DNA of 64,000 nucleotides from Falsiruegeria mediterranea M17 (GTDB lineage Bacteria; Pseudomonadota; Alphaproteobacteria; Rhodobacterales; Rhodobacteraceae): the NCBI RefSeq assembly GCF_900302455.1, contig NZ_ONZG01000010.1:124001-188000 (forward strand), written 5' to 3'. The notes under the pieces were generated by a model, which worked only from the letters and a program-made list of their open reading frames with translations, was not told where the DNA came from and did not search any database. The position numbers were made by a program, and so were the translations under genes. Below, piece by piece: positions 45,212 through 54,162 of this stretch (its first letter is position 1; every line of letters begins with the position of its first letter).

Positions 45212-45250
45212 GTGCACTAAGCGTGCACCATGCGTGCACAACCCGTGCAC
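45212..45250. promoter_or_regulatory. Four GTGCAC palindromes at 11-bp spacing
   Basis: GTGCAC starts at 45212, 45223, 45234 and 45245, exactly 11 bp apart, in the 156-base gap between the mttB-like and DMGDH-like genes. The hexamers face the same side of the helix; spacer sequences vary. A cooperative regulator-binding array is likely. Confidence 0.7.
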
Positions 45251-45313
45251 CGACTTTGCGCCACCGCTCCGCTTTCCCATTCGCCGTTTGCCCCAGAGCT
45301 GAGGACAACAGAA

Positions 45314-47788
45314 ATGTCAGATCAATTCACCCAATCCACCCTCAACATCCACAAGGAAGACGGCACCGGCGGCAAGCCCCTGCCGTCGCATGCCAAGGTC
45401 GTGGTCATCGGCGGCGGCGTCGTCGGTTGTTCGATCCTGTTCCATCTGGCCAAGTTCGGTTGGAAAGACGTTGTGTTGCTGGAGCGCGACGAGTTGACCA
45501 GCGGGTCGAGCTGGCATGCGGCGGGGCAAATCCACACGATCAGCTCGGATCCCAATATCTCGCGTCTGCAAAGCTATACCATCGACTTGTACAAAGAGAT
45601 CGAGGAGACCTCGGGTCATTCCGTTGGTCTGCACATCACCGGCGGGTTTTATCTGGCGTCGAACAAGACGTGGTATGATTATCTGAAGCGTGAACGGTCC
45701 AAGGCGCGCTACATGGGGTTGAATCAGGAGTTCATCAGCCCGGCTGAGGTCGCCGAGCGGCATCCGCTGATTGATCCGAAACACTACTACGCCGCGCTGT
45801 GGGATGATCAGGATGGTGATCTGGACCCGTCGGGCGCCACCTATGCCTTTGCTAAGGCGGCCAAGGTGCATGGGGCGCAGTATTTCACCCATTGTGGCGT
45901 GACCGCGACCACGCAGCGCCCCGATGGCAGTTGGGATGTGACCACGCCCAAGGGTGTGATCAATGCCGAGCACATCGTGAACTGTGGCGGTCTGTGGGCG
46001 CGTGAAGTCGGGCATATGCAGGGGCTGAACCTGCCGGTGCAGCCGATGGAGCATCACTATCTGATCACCGAAAAGATTGACGCTGTGGCTGCGCACCCGA
46101 CTCGCCTGCCGGCGGGGATTGATTACGAGGCGAACATCTATTTCAGGCAGGAGCGTCAGGGGATGCTCTTGGGCACCTATGAGCCCAAGGGGACGCCGTG
46201 GAAAGTGGGTGGCACGCCCTGGGACTTTGGACATGAGCTGTTGCAGCCTGATCTGGATCGGATCGCGGACCGTCTGGAGATGTCGTTCGAACGCATCCCG
46301 GCGATTGGTGAGGTCGGGATCAAGGACATGATCAATGGGCCCTTCACCTTTGGTCCTGATGGCAACCCGATGATCGGGCCAGTGCCAGGGATGAAGAATT
46401 ACTGGTGCGCCGTGGGGGTCATGGCGGGCTTCTGTCAGGGCGGCGGCGTGGGCCTGACCATGGCTGAGTGGATGATTGACGGCGAGCCATCCATCGACGT
46501 TTGGGCGATGGACGTAGCGCGATTTGGCGACTTTGCGACGCCCGATTGGGGCACGGTGAAATCGACCGAGAACTATGAGCGTCGGTTTGTGATGACCTTC
46601 CCGAACGAAACGCTTCCCAAGGGCCGGATGCAGAAAACGACGGCTCTGTATGATCGGCTTGTGGCGCGCGGTGCGCGGATGGGTCAGGGCTTTGGCCTGG
46701 AGAACGCGCTGTGGTTTGGTGATGGGCCAGAGGATGCCCATGAAGAGCCGACGTTCGAGCGCAATCGGAGCCATGAGTATGTGGCGCGCGAAGTTCAGGC
46801 GGTGCGTGAGGCTGTTGGCGGGATCGAGATTGCCAACTTTGCCAAGCATGAATTCAAGGGCCCCGGAGCACGGGCTTGTCTGGATCGGATACTGGCGGGC
46901 TATGTGCCAAAGCCTGGGCGTTTGACTTTGACGCCGATGCTGACGCCCAAGGGCAAGCTGTATGGTGATCTGACGGTGGCCTGTCTGGGCGAGCAGCATT
47001 TCATGCTGTTCGGCTCGGGCGCGATGCAGGAAGCGCATCGGCGGTGGTTTGAAAAGAACCTGCCTGCGGATGTGACCTATGCCAACGTCAGCGATGATTG
47101 GCACGGGATCGCCCTGTCGGGGCCGAAATCGCGGGACCTGCTGCAACGGATCATGCGCGAGGATGTGAGCGCCGAGGCGTTCAAGTTCCGCGACCTGCGC
47201 CAGACTTTTGTGGGCGGGGTTCCGGTGATCCTGAACCGGATCAGTTTCTCTGGCGAGTTGGGGTATGAAATCTACTGCAAGCCGCAATACCTGCTGCGTC
47301 TAGCCGAGGCGATCGAAGAAGCCGGAGCCGATCAGGGCTATCGCTGGTATGGGGCGCGAGCGCTGATGTCGATGCGGTTGGAAAAGGGCTGGGGCGTGTG
47401 GACGCTGGATTTCCGGCCTGATTTCGATGCGGTGGAAAGCGGCATGGATGTCTTCATCAACTGGAAGAAGGATTTTGTCGGTAAAGATGCCACTTTGGCC
47501 GCGCGCGAAGCCGGACCGAAACAAAAGCTGGTGACGATGACCATTGATGTGGACGGGATTGATGTCTCAAACGACGAGGCGATCCTCAAGGACGGCAAGG
47601 CTGTGGGATACGTCAGCTCGGGCGGCTATGCGCATCACGCGCAAAGTTCGATGGCGATGGGCTATGTCAGCACCGAGCACGCAGCACCCGGCACGCAGTT
47701 GCAGGTCGAGATCCTGGGCGAGATGTATGACGCCGAGGTCCTGGGCGCGCCGATCTATGACGCCAACGGTGCCAACATGCGGGCTTAG
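45314..47788 (+). CDS. Dimethylglycine/sarcosine dehydrogenase-like FAD-GcvT fusion
   Basis: An 824-residue flavoprotein. An N-terminal DAO domain has the Rossmann GGGVVGCS (33-40) and SGSSWHAAG, whose His68 matches the covalent FAD-binding His of dimethylglycine dehydrogenase. The C-terminal half (about 430-820) is a GcvT-like tetrahydrofolate domain with GIALSGPKSRDLLQRI and SFSGELGYEIY. The expected reaction is oxidative N-demethylation of dimethylglycine, sarcosine or a related amine, with formaldehyde captured as methylene-THF. The ATG at 45314 is preceded by GAGGACAACAG. It follows the mttB-like gene and has its own array of palindromes. Exact substrate unknown. Confidence 0.92.
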   Translation: MSDQFTQSTLNIHKEDGTGGKPLPSHAKVVVIGGGVVGCSILFHLAKFGWKDVVLLERDELTSGSSWHAAGQIHTISSDPNISRLQSYTIDLYKEIEETSGHSVGLHITGGFYLASNKTWYDYLKRERSKARYMGLNQEFISPAEVAERHPLIDPKHYYAALWDDQDGDLDPSGATYAFAKAAKVHGAQYFTHCGVTATTQRPDGSWDVTTPKGVINAEHIVNCGGLWAREVGHMQGLNLPVQPMEHHYLITEKIDAVAAHPTRLPAGIDYEANIYFRQERQGMLLGTYEPKGTPWKVGGTPWDFGHELLQPDLDRIADRLEMSFERIPAIGEVGIKDMINGPFTFGPDGNPMIGPVPGMKNYWCAVGVMAGFCQGGGVGLTMAEWMIDGEPSIDVWAMDVARFGDFATPDWGTVKSTENYERRFVMTFPNETLPKGRMQKTTALYDRLVARGARMGQGFGLENALWFGDGPEDAHEEPTFERNRSHEYVAREVQAVREAVGGIEIANFAKHEFKGPGARACLDRILAGYVPKPGRLTLTPMLTPKGKLYGDLTVACLGEQHFMLFGSGAMQEAHRRWFEKNLPADVTYANVSDDWHGIALSGPKSRDLLQRIMREDVSAEAFKFRDLRQTFVGGVPVILNRISFSGELGYEIYCKPQYLLRLAEAIEEAGADQGYRWYGARALMSMRLEKGWGVWTLDFRPDFDAVESGMDVFINWKKDFVGKDATLAAREAGPKQKLVTMTIDVDGIDVSNDEAILKDGKAVGYVSSGGYAHHAQSSMAMGYVSTEHAAPGTQLQVEILGEMYDAEVLGAPIYDANGANMRA

Positions 47789-49200
47789 GCCCGCAGCACC
47801 GCACCGGGATTCATGATCCCCAACGGGTCGAGGGCGGCTTTGATCGCCCTCATCGCCGCCAGTTTGGTCGGGTCGCCATAGCGTTCCAGGTCCGCCGCCT
47901 TGAGCCGCCCGATGCCATGCTCGGCGCTGATCGAGCCGCCCATCTGATGCACCAGATCATGCACGATGCGGGTCAGGTCACCGGCCATTGGTTTGAATGC
48001 ATCTCGTGACTGCCCTTTGGGTGGGAAGATGTTGTAGTGTAGGTTTCCGTCGCCGGCATGGCCAAAGGCGTTGACGCGGAATTCACCCTTTGCCGCAATG
48101 CGTTTGCCTGCTTCCTCCACAAAATCCGGGATTAGCGATATCGGGACCGAGATGTCGTGGCTGGCGATGGAGCCGATGAGGCGGTTCGCCTCGGGGATGT
48201 GCTCGCGCACGGTCCAAAGCTCTTGCCGCTGCGCCTGAGACTGCGCGATCACGCCATCCAGAGCCAGCCCTTGCTCAGCGGCCTGCTCAAACAGCTGTTC
48301 AAGCATCTGCGCCGGGTCTAGTCCGGCCCCCAGCCCCAGTTCGATCAGCACGCACCATTCCGGCGGCTCGGCAAAGGGTTGGCGGACGTCTGGCAGCACT
48401 TCGGTCAGGAACTCCAATCCCTGCCGATGGATCAGTTCAAAAGCGCTGACGCCGTCCCCCACGATCGCGCGCGCCACAGCAAGCAAGTCCAGCGCGGCAG
48501 CCGCCGAAGGTACCACGATCATCGCTGTGCCCTGCCCCACCGGCACCGGCGACAGTTTCAGCGCCGCTGCCGTGATGATCCCCAGCGTCCCCTCGGCCCC
48601 AACCAGCAGATTGCGCAGATCATAGCCGGTGTTGTCCTTGCGCAGCCGGGTCAGGCCGTTCCATATCTCGCCATTGGGCAAAACCGCCTCAAGCCCCAGA
48701 CACAGATCCCGCGCATTGCCATAGCGCAGCACGTTCACCCCGCCCGCGTTGGTCGACAGGTTGCCGCCGATACGGCAAGACCCTTCGGCAGCAAGTGACA
48801 GGGGGAACAGCCGGTCCTCAGCCTCGGCCGCGGCCTGAACATCAGCCAGCACAGCGCCCGCCTCGGCCACCAACACGTTTTCGGTTGGGTACACGCCCCG
48901 GATCGCCGACATGCGTTCCAACGAGATCACCAGCGGTGCCGGACCGTCCCAAGCCACCTGTCCGCCCACTAGCCCGGTGCCACCGCCATAGGGCAGAACC
49001 GGCACGCGCGCCTCGGCTGCGGCTTTGACCAAAGTTGAGACCTGATGAACATCGCGCGGCAAAGCCAGAACACCGACCTGCCCCTCACGCCGCCCGCGCG
49101 GATCCTGGGCATAACGGGCCTCGGGTGGGCGCAGCCCGTCCTGGGGCACAAGAGTGCTCAACCGCGTTGCAAATGCCTCATCCGCCGCGTTCAAAGTCAT
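47785..49200 (-). CDS. FAD-binding oxidoreductase, GlcD/D-lactate-2-hydroxyglutarate dehydrogenase type
   Basis: A 471-residue VAO-fold flavoenzyme. The FAD-binding PCMH domain shows VPVLPYGGGTGLVGGQV, GGNLSTNAGGVNVLRYGNARDLCLGLEAVLPNGE and LVGAEGTLGIIT; the C-terminal domain ends with FGHAGDGNLHYNIFPP, SISAEHGIGRLK and LDPLGIMNPGAVL. It oxidises a D-2-hydroxy acid (lactate, glycolate or 2-hydroxyglutarate). As a stand-alone gene it lacks GlcE/GlcF partners, favouring a D-lactate or D-2-hydroxyglutarate dehydrogenase. Its 3' end overlaps the DMGDH-like gene by 4 bases (convergent). Confidence 0.92.
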   Translation of the reverse strand: MTLNAADEAFATRLSTLVPQDGLRPPEARYAQDPRGRREGQVGVLALPRDVHQVSTLVKAAAEARVPVLPYGGGTGLVGGQVAWDGPAPLVISLERMSAIRGVYPTENVLVAEAGAVLADVQAAAEAEDRLFPLSLAAEGSCRIGGNLSTNAGGVNVLRYGNARDLCLGLEAVLPNGEIWNGLTRLRKDNTGYDLRNLLVGAEGTLGIITAAALKLSPVPVGQGTAMIVVPSAAAALDLLAVARAIVGDGVSAFELIHRQGLEFLTEVLPDVRQPFAEPPEWCVLIELGLGAGLDPAQMLEQLFEQAAEQGLALDGVIAQSQAQRQELWTVREHIPEANRLIGSIASHDISVPISLIPDFVEEAGKRIAAKGEFRVNAFGHAGDGNLHYNIFPPKGQSRDAFKPMAGDLTRIVHDLVHQMGGSISAEHGIGRLKAADLERYGDPTKLAAMRAIKAALDPLGIMNPGAVLRA

Positions 49201-49215
49201 GCTAGTCCTCTAACC

Positions 49216-50043
49216 CTAGTCTTCGGGATCGATCAGGTATTTGGGTTCGAGCACGATCACCGTGGGGCGGTCGGGCAAGGTTGCCAAAGACACCTCGATC
49301 TCGCTTGTCCAATTGCGCTGTACATCGAATTCTTCGCGAATTCCGACCAGAAACGCCCCAAGCGTATAATCTCCAAACCAATGCATTGGAATAACAATTG
49401 ACGACTTGAGCCGGTTGATCACTTTGATCATTTCCGGCAGCGCAAGTGTTGAACCGCCATCCACGGCGGCCATCACCACATCGAGCCGCCCGAGGGCTGC
49501 AAACTGTTGGTCGCTTGGCATGTGATGCAGGTGGCCAAGATGCCCGATGCACAGCCCCTCGACCTCGAACACAAAGATCGAATTGCCCTTGGGTTCGACC
49601 CCGCTGAACTGCGAGCGGATGTCGGTCGAGACATTGCGGACCAGCATTTCACCCAGATCCAGATGATGCTCAATGCCTTGGCCGAACTCTTCGCCCCAGC
49701 CGTTGAGCGGGTATTTGATCGCAGGGTCGGGAAAGGCGGTCCAATGAGTTTCATGGGCGTGGTTCATGGTGACCACATCCGGGATCAGATCGACGTTGCC
49801 AATGAAGCCGGTGAAATCTGTAACGGCGCTCAGCCCCCCATGGGTCTGCAACAGGAACGAAGCATGGGCGATATAGCTGATCCTGACCGAATACTGCGGC
49901 ACCGGATCCTGCCAGCTTGCTTTGTGCAGATACTCGAGACCGGGGGCTGCATCGGCGATGGCGATACAGTGACTCGGCCGCCGCTCTTGCGCGCCCGCCG
50001 CCGCCGCCACCAAACTCAAGACCCCTACCAAAAACCACCGCAT
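49216..50043 (-). CDS. Exported MBL-fold metallohydrolase (UlaG-like)
   Basis: A 275-residue protein with a signal peptide (MRWFLVGVLSLVAAAAGA, cleavage near residue 18). Metallo-beta-lactamase-fold motifs are HAHETH at 95-100 (HxHxxH-type ligands), CIGHLGHLHHMPSDQQ, MAAVDGGSTLALPE and IPMHWFGDYTLGAF. It belongs to the beta-lactamase-superfamily-2 / UlaG-like group, so beta-lactam resistance should not be inferred. Located 15 bases downstream of the GlcD-like gene's start but transcribed toward the same side; promoter probably shared only in part. Confidence 0.85.
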   Translation of the reverse strand: MRWFLVGVLSLVAAAAGAQERRPSHCIAIADAAPGLEYLHKASWQDPVPQYSVRISYIAHASFLLQTHGGLSAVTDFTGFIGNVDLIPDVVTMNHAHETHWTAFPDPAIKYPLNGWGEEFGQGIEHHLDLGEMLVRNVSTDIRSQFSGVEPKGNSIFVFEVEGLCIGHLGHLHHMPSDQQFAALGRLDVVMAAVDGGSTLALPEMIKVINRLKSSIVIPMHWFGDYTLGAFLVGIREEFDVQRNWTSEIEVSLATLPDRPTVIVLEPKYLIDPED

Positions 50044-50143
50044 GAGCGAAGTTTAGCGTAGTTGAGCCTCAAGTCACCCTATCTTCACCCTTTTTCAAAT
50101 ACTCTGGGGTTTGGGGTTAAACCCCTATCCAACGTCTCAACAC

Positions 50144-50728
50144 TCACCCAACGTCCGTTTTCCCACGCCGATCGCTGCGCAACGATGCATACAGAACATG
50201 CGTCCGCCACCGCCCGTTGATCTGCAGATAAGACTGCGCCACGCCTTCGTATTTGAAGCCCGAGCTTTCCAGTAGCCCGCGAGAGGCCGTGTTTTCCGGC
50301 AAACACGCAGCCTCGATCCGGCTGAGGTCAAGGCGGGCAAAAGCGTAATGCAGCATCGCACCGATGGCTTCGCGCATGTAGCCTTGGCGCGCATAGGCCT
50401 GGCCGGTCCAGTACCCCAGCGTACCTGCTTGTGCAGGTCCACGACGGATGTTGTCCAGCGTGATGGCACCCAACAGGCGCTCGTCCTCGCGCCGGAACAG
50501 GAACAGTGGGATCGCAGTGCCGCCCGAGACCGAGCGCTGCGCCCAATAGACCCGGTTGGTGAAGGCCTTGCGCGTCAGGTGGTCGGGGGCCCAGCTGGGC
50601 TCCCACGGGGTCAGGTAGGCTTCGCTTGACCGGCGCAAGGCAGACCATTCACGAAAGTCCGAATGCACCGGCGGGCGCAGGCTCAGACGTTCGGTCTCGA
50701 TCTTCAGCTTGCGCTTGGACAGAAGCAT
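50144..50728 (-). CDS. RimJ/RimL-type GNAT acetyltransferase
   Basis: A 194-residue GNAT enzyme with the RimJ layout: ETERLSLRPPVHSDFREWSALR at the start, then LLGAITLDNIRRGPAQAGTLGYWTGQAYARQGYMREAIGAMLHYAF and ENTASRGLLESSGFKYEGVAQSYLQINGRWRTHVLYA. These acetylate N-termini of ribosomal proteins or other amines. The ATG at 50728 overlaps the peptidase stop (TGATG), so it is translationally coupled; the longer open frame upstream is a shadow within the peptidase gene. Last gene of the ctaC-to-GNAT run. Confidence 0.92.
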   Translation of the reverse strand: MLLSKRKLKIETERLSLRPPVHSDFREWSALRRSSEAYLTPWEPSWAPDHLTRKAFTNRVYWAQRSVSGGTAIPLFLFRREDERLLGAITLDNIRRGPAQAGTLGYWTGQAYARQGYMREAIGAMLHYAFARLDLSRIEAACLPENTASRGLLESSGFKYEGVAQSYLQINGRWRTHVLYASLRSDRRGKTDVG

Positions 50729-51990
50729 CAGGCGGCGCGCCTTTCTTGCAACTCCTGCAGAGAGGGCGCCGCGTCGACCGGGCCATAGACTGCAAGTGCG
50801 GCGGGGGCGCGGACGGCCATCTGCTCGGCAAAGGCGCGCACGTCGTCGCGAGAGACTGCGTCGATCCGGGCCACCGTATCCTCGAGCGAGGGCACCTCGT
50901 CCCAGATCTGCACTAGGCGGGCCAGGCGTTCGGCGCGGTTTGACGGGCTTTCCAGCCCCATCAACATCCCCGCCTTCATCTGGGCGCGGGCGCGGGCGAC
51001 CTCTTGATCCGACATATCGTCGGCGGCGCGCTTCATCTCGTCGATGGTGATCCCGGCCAGTTCCGCGACCTGCTCGCCCGAGGTGCCGGCATAGATCGTG
51101 GTGGCACCCGTGTCGGCATAAGCGCCGGTTTGGGCAAAGATGGTATAGCACAGGCCACGGGTTTCGCGGACTTCCTGGAACAGACGGGACGACATACCGC
51201 CACCCAAAGCGCTGGAATAGATCTGCGCGGTGTAGATCTGGTCGTCGCGGTAGCCGGGGCTTTCCAGGGCGAGCGCAAAATGCGCCTGTTCCAGATCCTT
51301 GAGCTGTCGCGCCTCACCGCCGGTGAACCGGGCCGCATCCGCGATCAGGCCCTTGCGGGGTTTCAGGTGGCCAAACATCTCAGTCGCCATTTTGACCAGC
51401 ATGTCGTGATCCACGGCACCGGCTGCGGACAGGATCATCTGTTCGGGACCATAATGCTCGGCAACAAAACCAGACAGATCCTCGCGCGTGAAGTTGCTCA
51501 CCCGCTCGGTCGAGCCCAGAATAGTCCGGCCCAAAGGCTGATCGCGATAGCTTTCTTCCTGTAGCCAGTCAAAGATCACATCGTCGGGTGTGTCTGCGGC
51601 CTGACCGATTTCCTGCAGGATCACGCCGCGCTCGATCTCGATCTCTTTGGGATCAAAGACCGGGTTCATCACGATGTCGCCGATCACGTCCATCGCCAGC
51701 GGCACATCGGCCTTGAGCACTCGGGCATAGTAAGCCGTCACCTCGCGCGAGGTGTAGGCGTTGATATAGCCGCCCACATCCTCGATCGCCTCGGCGATCT
51801 GCAACGCACTGCGCCGTTTGGTGCCCTTGAACGCCATGTGTTCAAGGAAATGCGCAATGCCGTTCTGCTCGATGCGTTCGTGGCGGGCACCGGCGGATAC
51901 CCAGATCCCGATCGAGGCCGATTGCAGCCCCGGCATATGTTCACTGACGATCCGGAAACCGTTGCTCAGTTGGTCCTGTCTTACTGTCAC
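50728..51990 (-). CDS. M16 family zinc peptidase (mitochondrial-processing-peptidase-like)
   Basis: A 420-residue M16B peptidase. The inverted zinc motif is HFLEH (47-51) with the distal Glu in the EVTAYYARVLKADVPLAMDVIGDIV region. It closely resembles the beta subunit of mitochondrial processing peptidase, a conserved alphaproteobacterial protein of about this size. It overlaps thrC by 4 bases and the GNAT gene by 3, so all three are coupled. Confidence 0.95.
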   Translation of the reverse strand: MTVRQDQLSNGFRIVSEHMPGLQSASIGIWVSAGARHERIEQNGIAHFLEHMAFKGTKRRSALQIAEAIEDVGGYINAYTSREVTAYYARVLKADVPLAMDVIGDIVMNPVFDPKEIEIERGVILQEIGQAADTPDDVIFDWLQEESYRDQPLGRTILGSTERVSNFTREDLSGFVAEHYGPEQMILSAAGAVDHDMLVKMATEMFGHLKPRKGLIADAARFTGGEARQLKDLEQAHFALALESPGYRDDQIYTAQIYSSALGGGMSSRLFQEVRETRGLCYTIFAQTGAYADTGATTIYAGTSGEQVAELAGITIDEMKRAADDMSDQEVARARAQMKAGMLMGLESPSNRAERLARLVQIWDEVPSLEDTVARIDAVSRDDVRAFAEQMAVRAPAALAVYGPVDAAPSLQELQERRAA

Positions 51991-53378
51991 TTGGCGATAT
52001 GCTCTTTGATATGGGATTGCAGGACGCCCAGATCATTGGCAACGCGGGTCATCCGTTCCGAGCGTTCATATAGATCAGACATGCGAGAGGGAAGAGGTGG
52101 ATGTACACCGCTGGCTTCTTCGACCGCTGCCGGGAACTTGGCCGGGTGTGCGGTGGCAAGGGTGATCATCGGGATGGCGGCGTCGCGTTGTGCCTCGCCC
52201 ACCATCACACCAACAGCCGAGTGCGGACACAGCAGCTCGCCGCTCGACGCCAGTGTCGACTTGATCGTCGCCAGTGTCTCGTCTTCGCTGACGCGGCCCG
52301 AGTCGTATTGCTCGCGCAAGGCTTCCATTGCGCCCTGGCTGACCTCGAACCCGCCGCCCGATTTCAATTCGTCCATCAGCTGCGCCACGGCGTTGCTGTC
52401 GCGGCCATAGGCAAAATACAAAGCGCGCTCGAAGTTGGAGCTGACCTGAATGTCCATCGAGGGGCTGATCGAGGGGATGGTTTCGCCCTTGTGATAGCCC
52501 TGCCCGCTCAGGCAGCGGTGCAGAATGTCGTTCTGGTTGGTAGCCACGACCAGACGCTCGATGGGCAGGCCCATCTGCTTGGCGATGTAGCCCGCAAAGA
52601 TGTCGCCAAAGTTGCCGGTGGGCACGGTAAAGCTGACCTTGCGGTGCGGAGCCCCCAAAGAGACGGCGGAAGTGAAGTAATAGACCACCTGCGCCAACAC
52701 GCGCGCGATGTTGATCGAGTTCACACCGGCCAGTTTGACGCCATCGCGGAAGTCGAAATCGTTGAACATCTCCTTCACAGCCGCCTGGCAGTCGTCGAAA
52801 TCACCATCCAGCGCCAGCGCGTGAACGTTGGCCTCTTGCGGGGTGGTCATCTGACGGCGCTGCACCTCCGAGACGCGGCCATCGGGGAACAGGATGAAGA
52901 CGTCGACTGCATCCAGCCCCTTGAAGGCTTCCATCGCGGCCGAGCCGGTATCGCCCGAGGTCGCACCAACGATGGTCACACGGTCGCCGCGGCGTTTCAG
53001 GGCCACCTGAAACAGCTGACCAATCAGCTGCATTGCGAAGTCTTTGAACGCCAGCGTGGGCCCGTGGAACAGTTCCAGCAGGTAGTGGTTTTCGTTGAGC
53101 TGCACCAAAGGCGCGCGGGCGTCATGACCGAACACTGCATAGGCGCGGTCGATGATATCGCGGAATTCTTCGTCCGTGAAGCTGTCGCCCACAAAGGGGC
53201 GCATCACGCGATAGGCGACCTCTTCATAGGATTTGCCCGCAAGGTCGGCGATCTCGTCCTTGGTCATCGTCGGAATTTCGGCGGGCACATAGAGGCCGCC
53301 GTCGCGCGCCAGGCCGGTCAGCATGGCTTCTTCAAATGTAAGCTCGGGCGCTTGGCCCCGGGTCGAGATGTATTTCAT
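51987..53378 (-). CDS. thrC: Threonine synthase
   Basis: A 463-residue PLP enzyme making threonine from O-phosphohomoserine. The PLP lysine is in GPTLAFKDFAMQLIGQLF, the phosphate cup is GATSGDTGSAAMEAF, and the N-terminal YISTRGQAPELTFEEAMLTGLARDGGLYVP is typical of the long (class II-type) synthases. Part of the minus-strand run between surf1 and the M16 peptidase; with lysC at 29 kb it belongs to the aspartate family pathway. Confidence 0.97.
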   Translation of the reverse strand: MKYISTRGQAPELTFEEAMLTGLARDGGLYVPAEIPTMTKDEIADLAGKSYEEVAYRVMRPFVGDSFTDEEFRDIIDRAYAVFGHDARAPLVQLNENHYLLELFHGPTLAFKDFAMQLIGQLFQVALKRRGDRVTIVGATSGDTGSAAMEAFKGLDAVDVFILFPDGRVSEVQRRQMTTPQEANVHALALDGDFDDCQAAVKEMFNDFDFRDGVKLAGVNSINIARVLAQVVYYFTSAVSLGAPHRKVSFTVPTGNFGDIFAGYIAKQMGLPIERLVVATNQNDILHRCLSGQGYHKGETIPSISPSMDIQVSSNFERALYFAYGRDSNAVAQLMDELKSGGGFEVSQGAMEALREQYDSGRVSEDETLATIKSTLASSGELLCPHSAVGVMVGEAQRDAAIPMITLATAHPAKFPAAVEEASGVHPPLPSRMSDLYERSERMTRVANDLGVLQSHIKEHIAK

Positions 53379-53384
53379 CGCTCT

Positions 53385-54053
53385 CTAGCTCTCTGTACGG
53401 GCGCGGGTGCGCCACAGGAAAAACGCGCTCATGGCGGCCCAGACAAGGGCCAGGCCAAACCATGTGACCGCGTATTGCAAGTGATCGTTGGGAATGCCGC
53501 TGGTGTCGACGGGCAAGGGCGTCACATTCGGGTCGGTTTTGGACCTTGCGATCAAAAGGATCGGATCGGTGCCCAAAACGACCGAGGCCATGTCGACCTC
53601 ACGCGCGAACCAGATCTCTCCCTGGACGTCCGGTTCGGGGGTATAGTCGTCGACCTCGTCCGGCCAATGCAGGTTTCCGGTGATCGTCATCGGGCCGATG
53701 GCGCGGAGCGTGTTCTTGTCCTCTAGCGGAACAAAACCGCGGTCGATCATGATCACGCGGGTGCCATCATCAAACGGGGCCAGGATGCGGTATCCGGGGC
53801 CAACGCGTTTTACCGAGACCAGCACGTGGATTTCGCCCGGCAGCATTTCCCCGGTCACGGTGACAGGCAGATAGCGATCACGCTCGCGGTCGATCTGATC
53901 AGGGACGGCGACGGGATCGGCGGCGATGCGGGCCTCGATCTCGGCCAGCACGCCCTCCTTCCAGGCCAGGCGCTGCACCTGCCAGGTGCCCAGATAGAGC
54001 AGCACCCCGAGGCCAGCGGCCACGATGATCAGCAGAAAAAGGAAACGGCCCAT
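53385..54053 (-). CDS. SURF1 family cytochrome oxidase assembly protein
   Basis: A 222-residue SURF1 protein with one membrane helix at each end (FLFLLIIVAAGLGVLLYLGTWQVQRL at 4-29, and AVTWFGLALVWAAMSAFFLWR near the C-terminus) and a periplasmic domain between. GTWQVQRLAWKE and VMIDRGFVP are family signatures. SURF1 helps insert heme a into subunit I of aa3-type oxidase, in keeping with ctaB, ctaG and ctaE upstream. It lies after the ctaE terminator and 6 bases before thrC. Confidence 0.95.
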   Translation of the reverse strand: MGRFLFLLIIVAAGLGVLLYLGTWQVQRLAWKEGVLAEIEARIAADPVAVPDQIDRERDRYLPVTVTGEMLPGEIHVLVSVKRVGPGYRILAPFDDGTRVIMIDRGFVPLEDKNTLRAIGPMTITGNLHWPDEVDDYTPEPDVQGEIWFAREVDMASVVLGTDPILLIARSKTDPNVTPLPVDTSGIPNDHLQYAVTWFGLALVWAAMSAFFLWRTRARTES

Positions 54054-54081
54054 GGATGTGCGTTGCCCAACTGGTTGAATT

Positions 54082-54116
54082 GAAAACAGCGCCCGGGGAT
54101 GTGCCCCGCGCGCTGT
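54082..54116 (-). terminator. Intrinsic terminator after ctaE
   Basis: On the minus strand ACAGCGC-GC-GGGG-loop-CCCC-GG-GCGCTGT (7 bp plus 4 bp) is followed by TTTT. It lies between ctaE and surf1 and would limit read-through into the surf1-thrC part. Confidence 0.75.
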
Positions 54117-54162
54117 GCTTGTTACGTGTTGTCAGCCGTTTTGCAACCGCTCGACGCCTTTC

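Noticed and set aside
45317-47287. A 656-codon open frame antisense to the DMGDH-like gene
   Set aside because: Composition is His/Arg/Pro-rich and motif-free; it is the shadow of a clear flavoprotein gene.
49216-50043. Beta-lactamase
   Set aside because: The MBL fold motifs fit UlaG-like hydrolases; nothing indicates beta-lactam hydrolysis.
52101-53726. A 541-codon open frame antisense to thrC and surf1
   Set aside because: It crosses two well-supported genes on the other strand and shows no family pattern.
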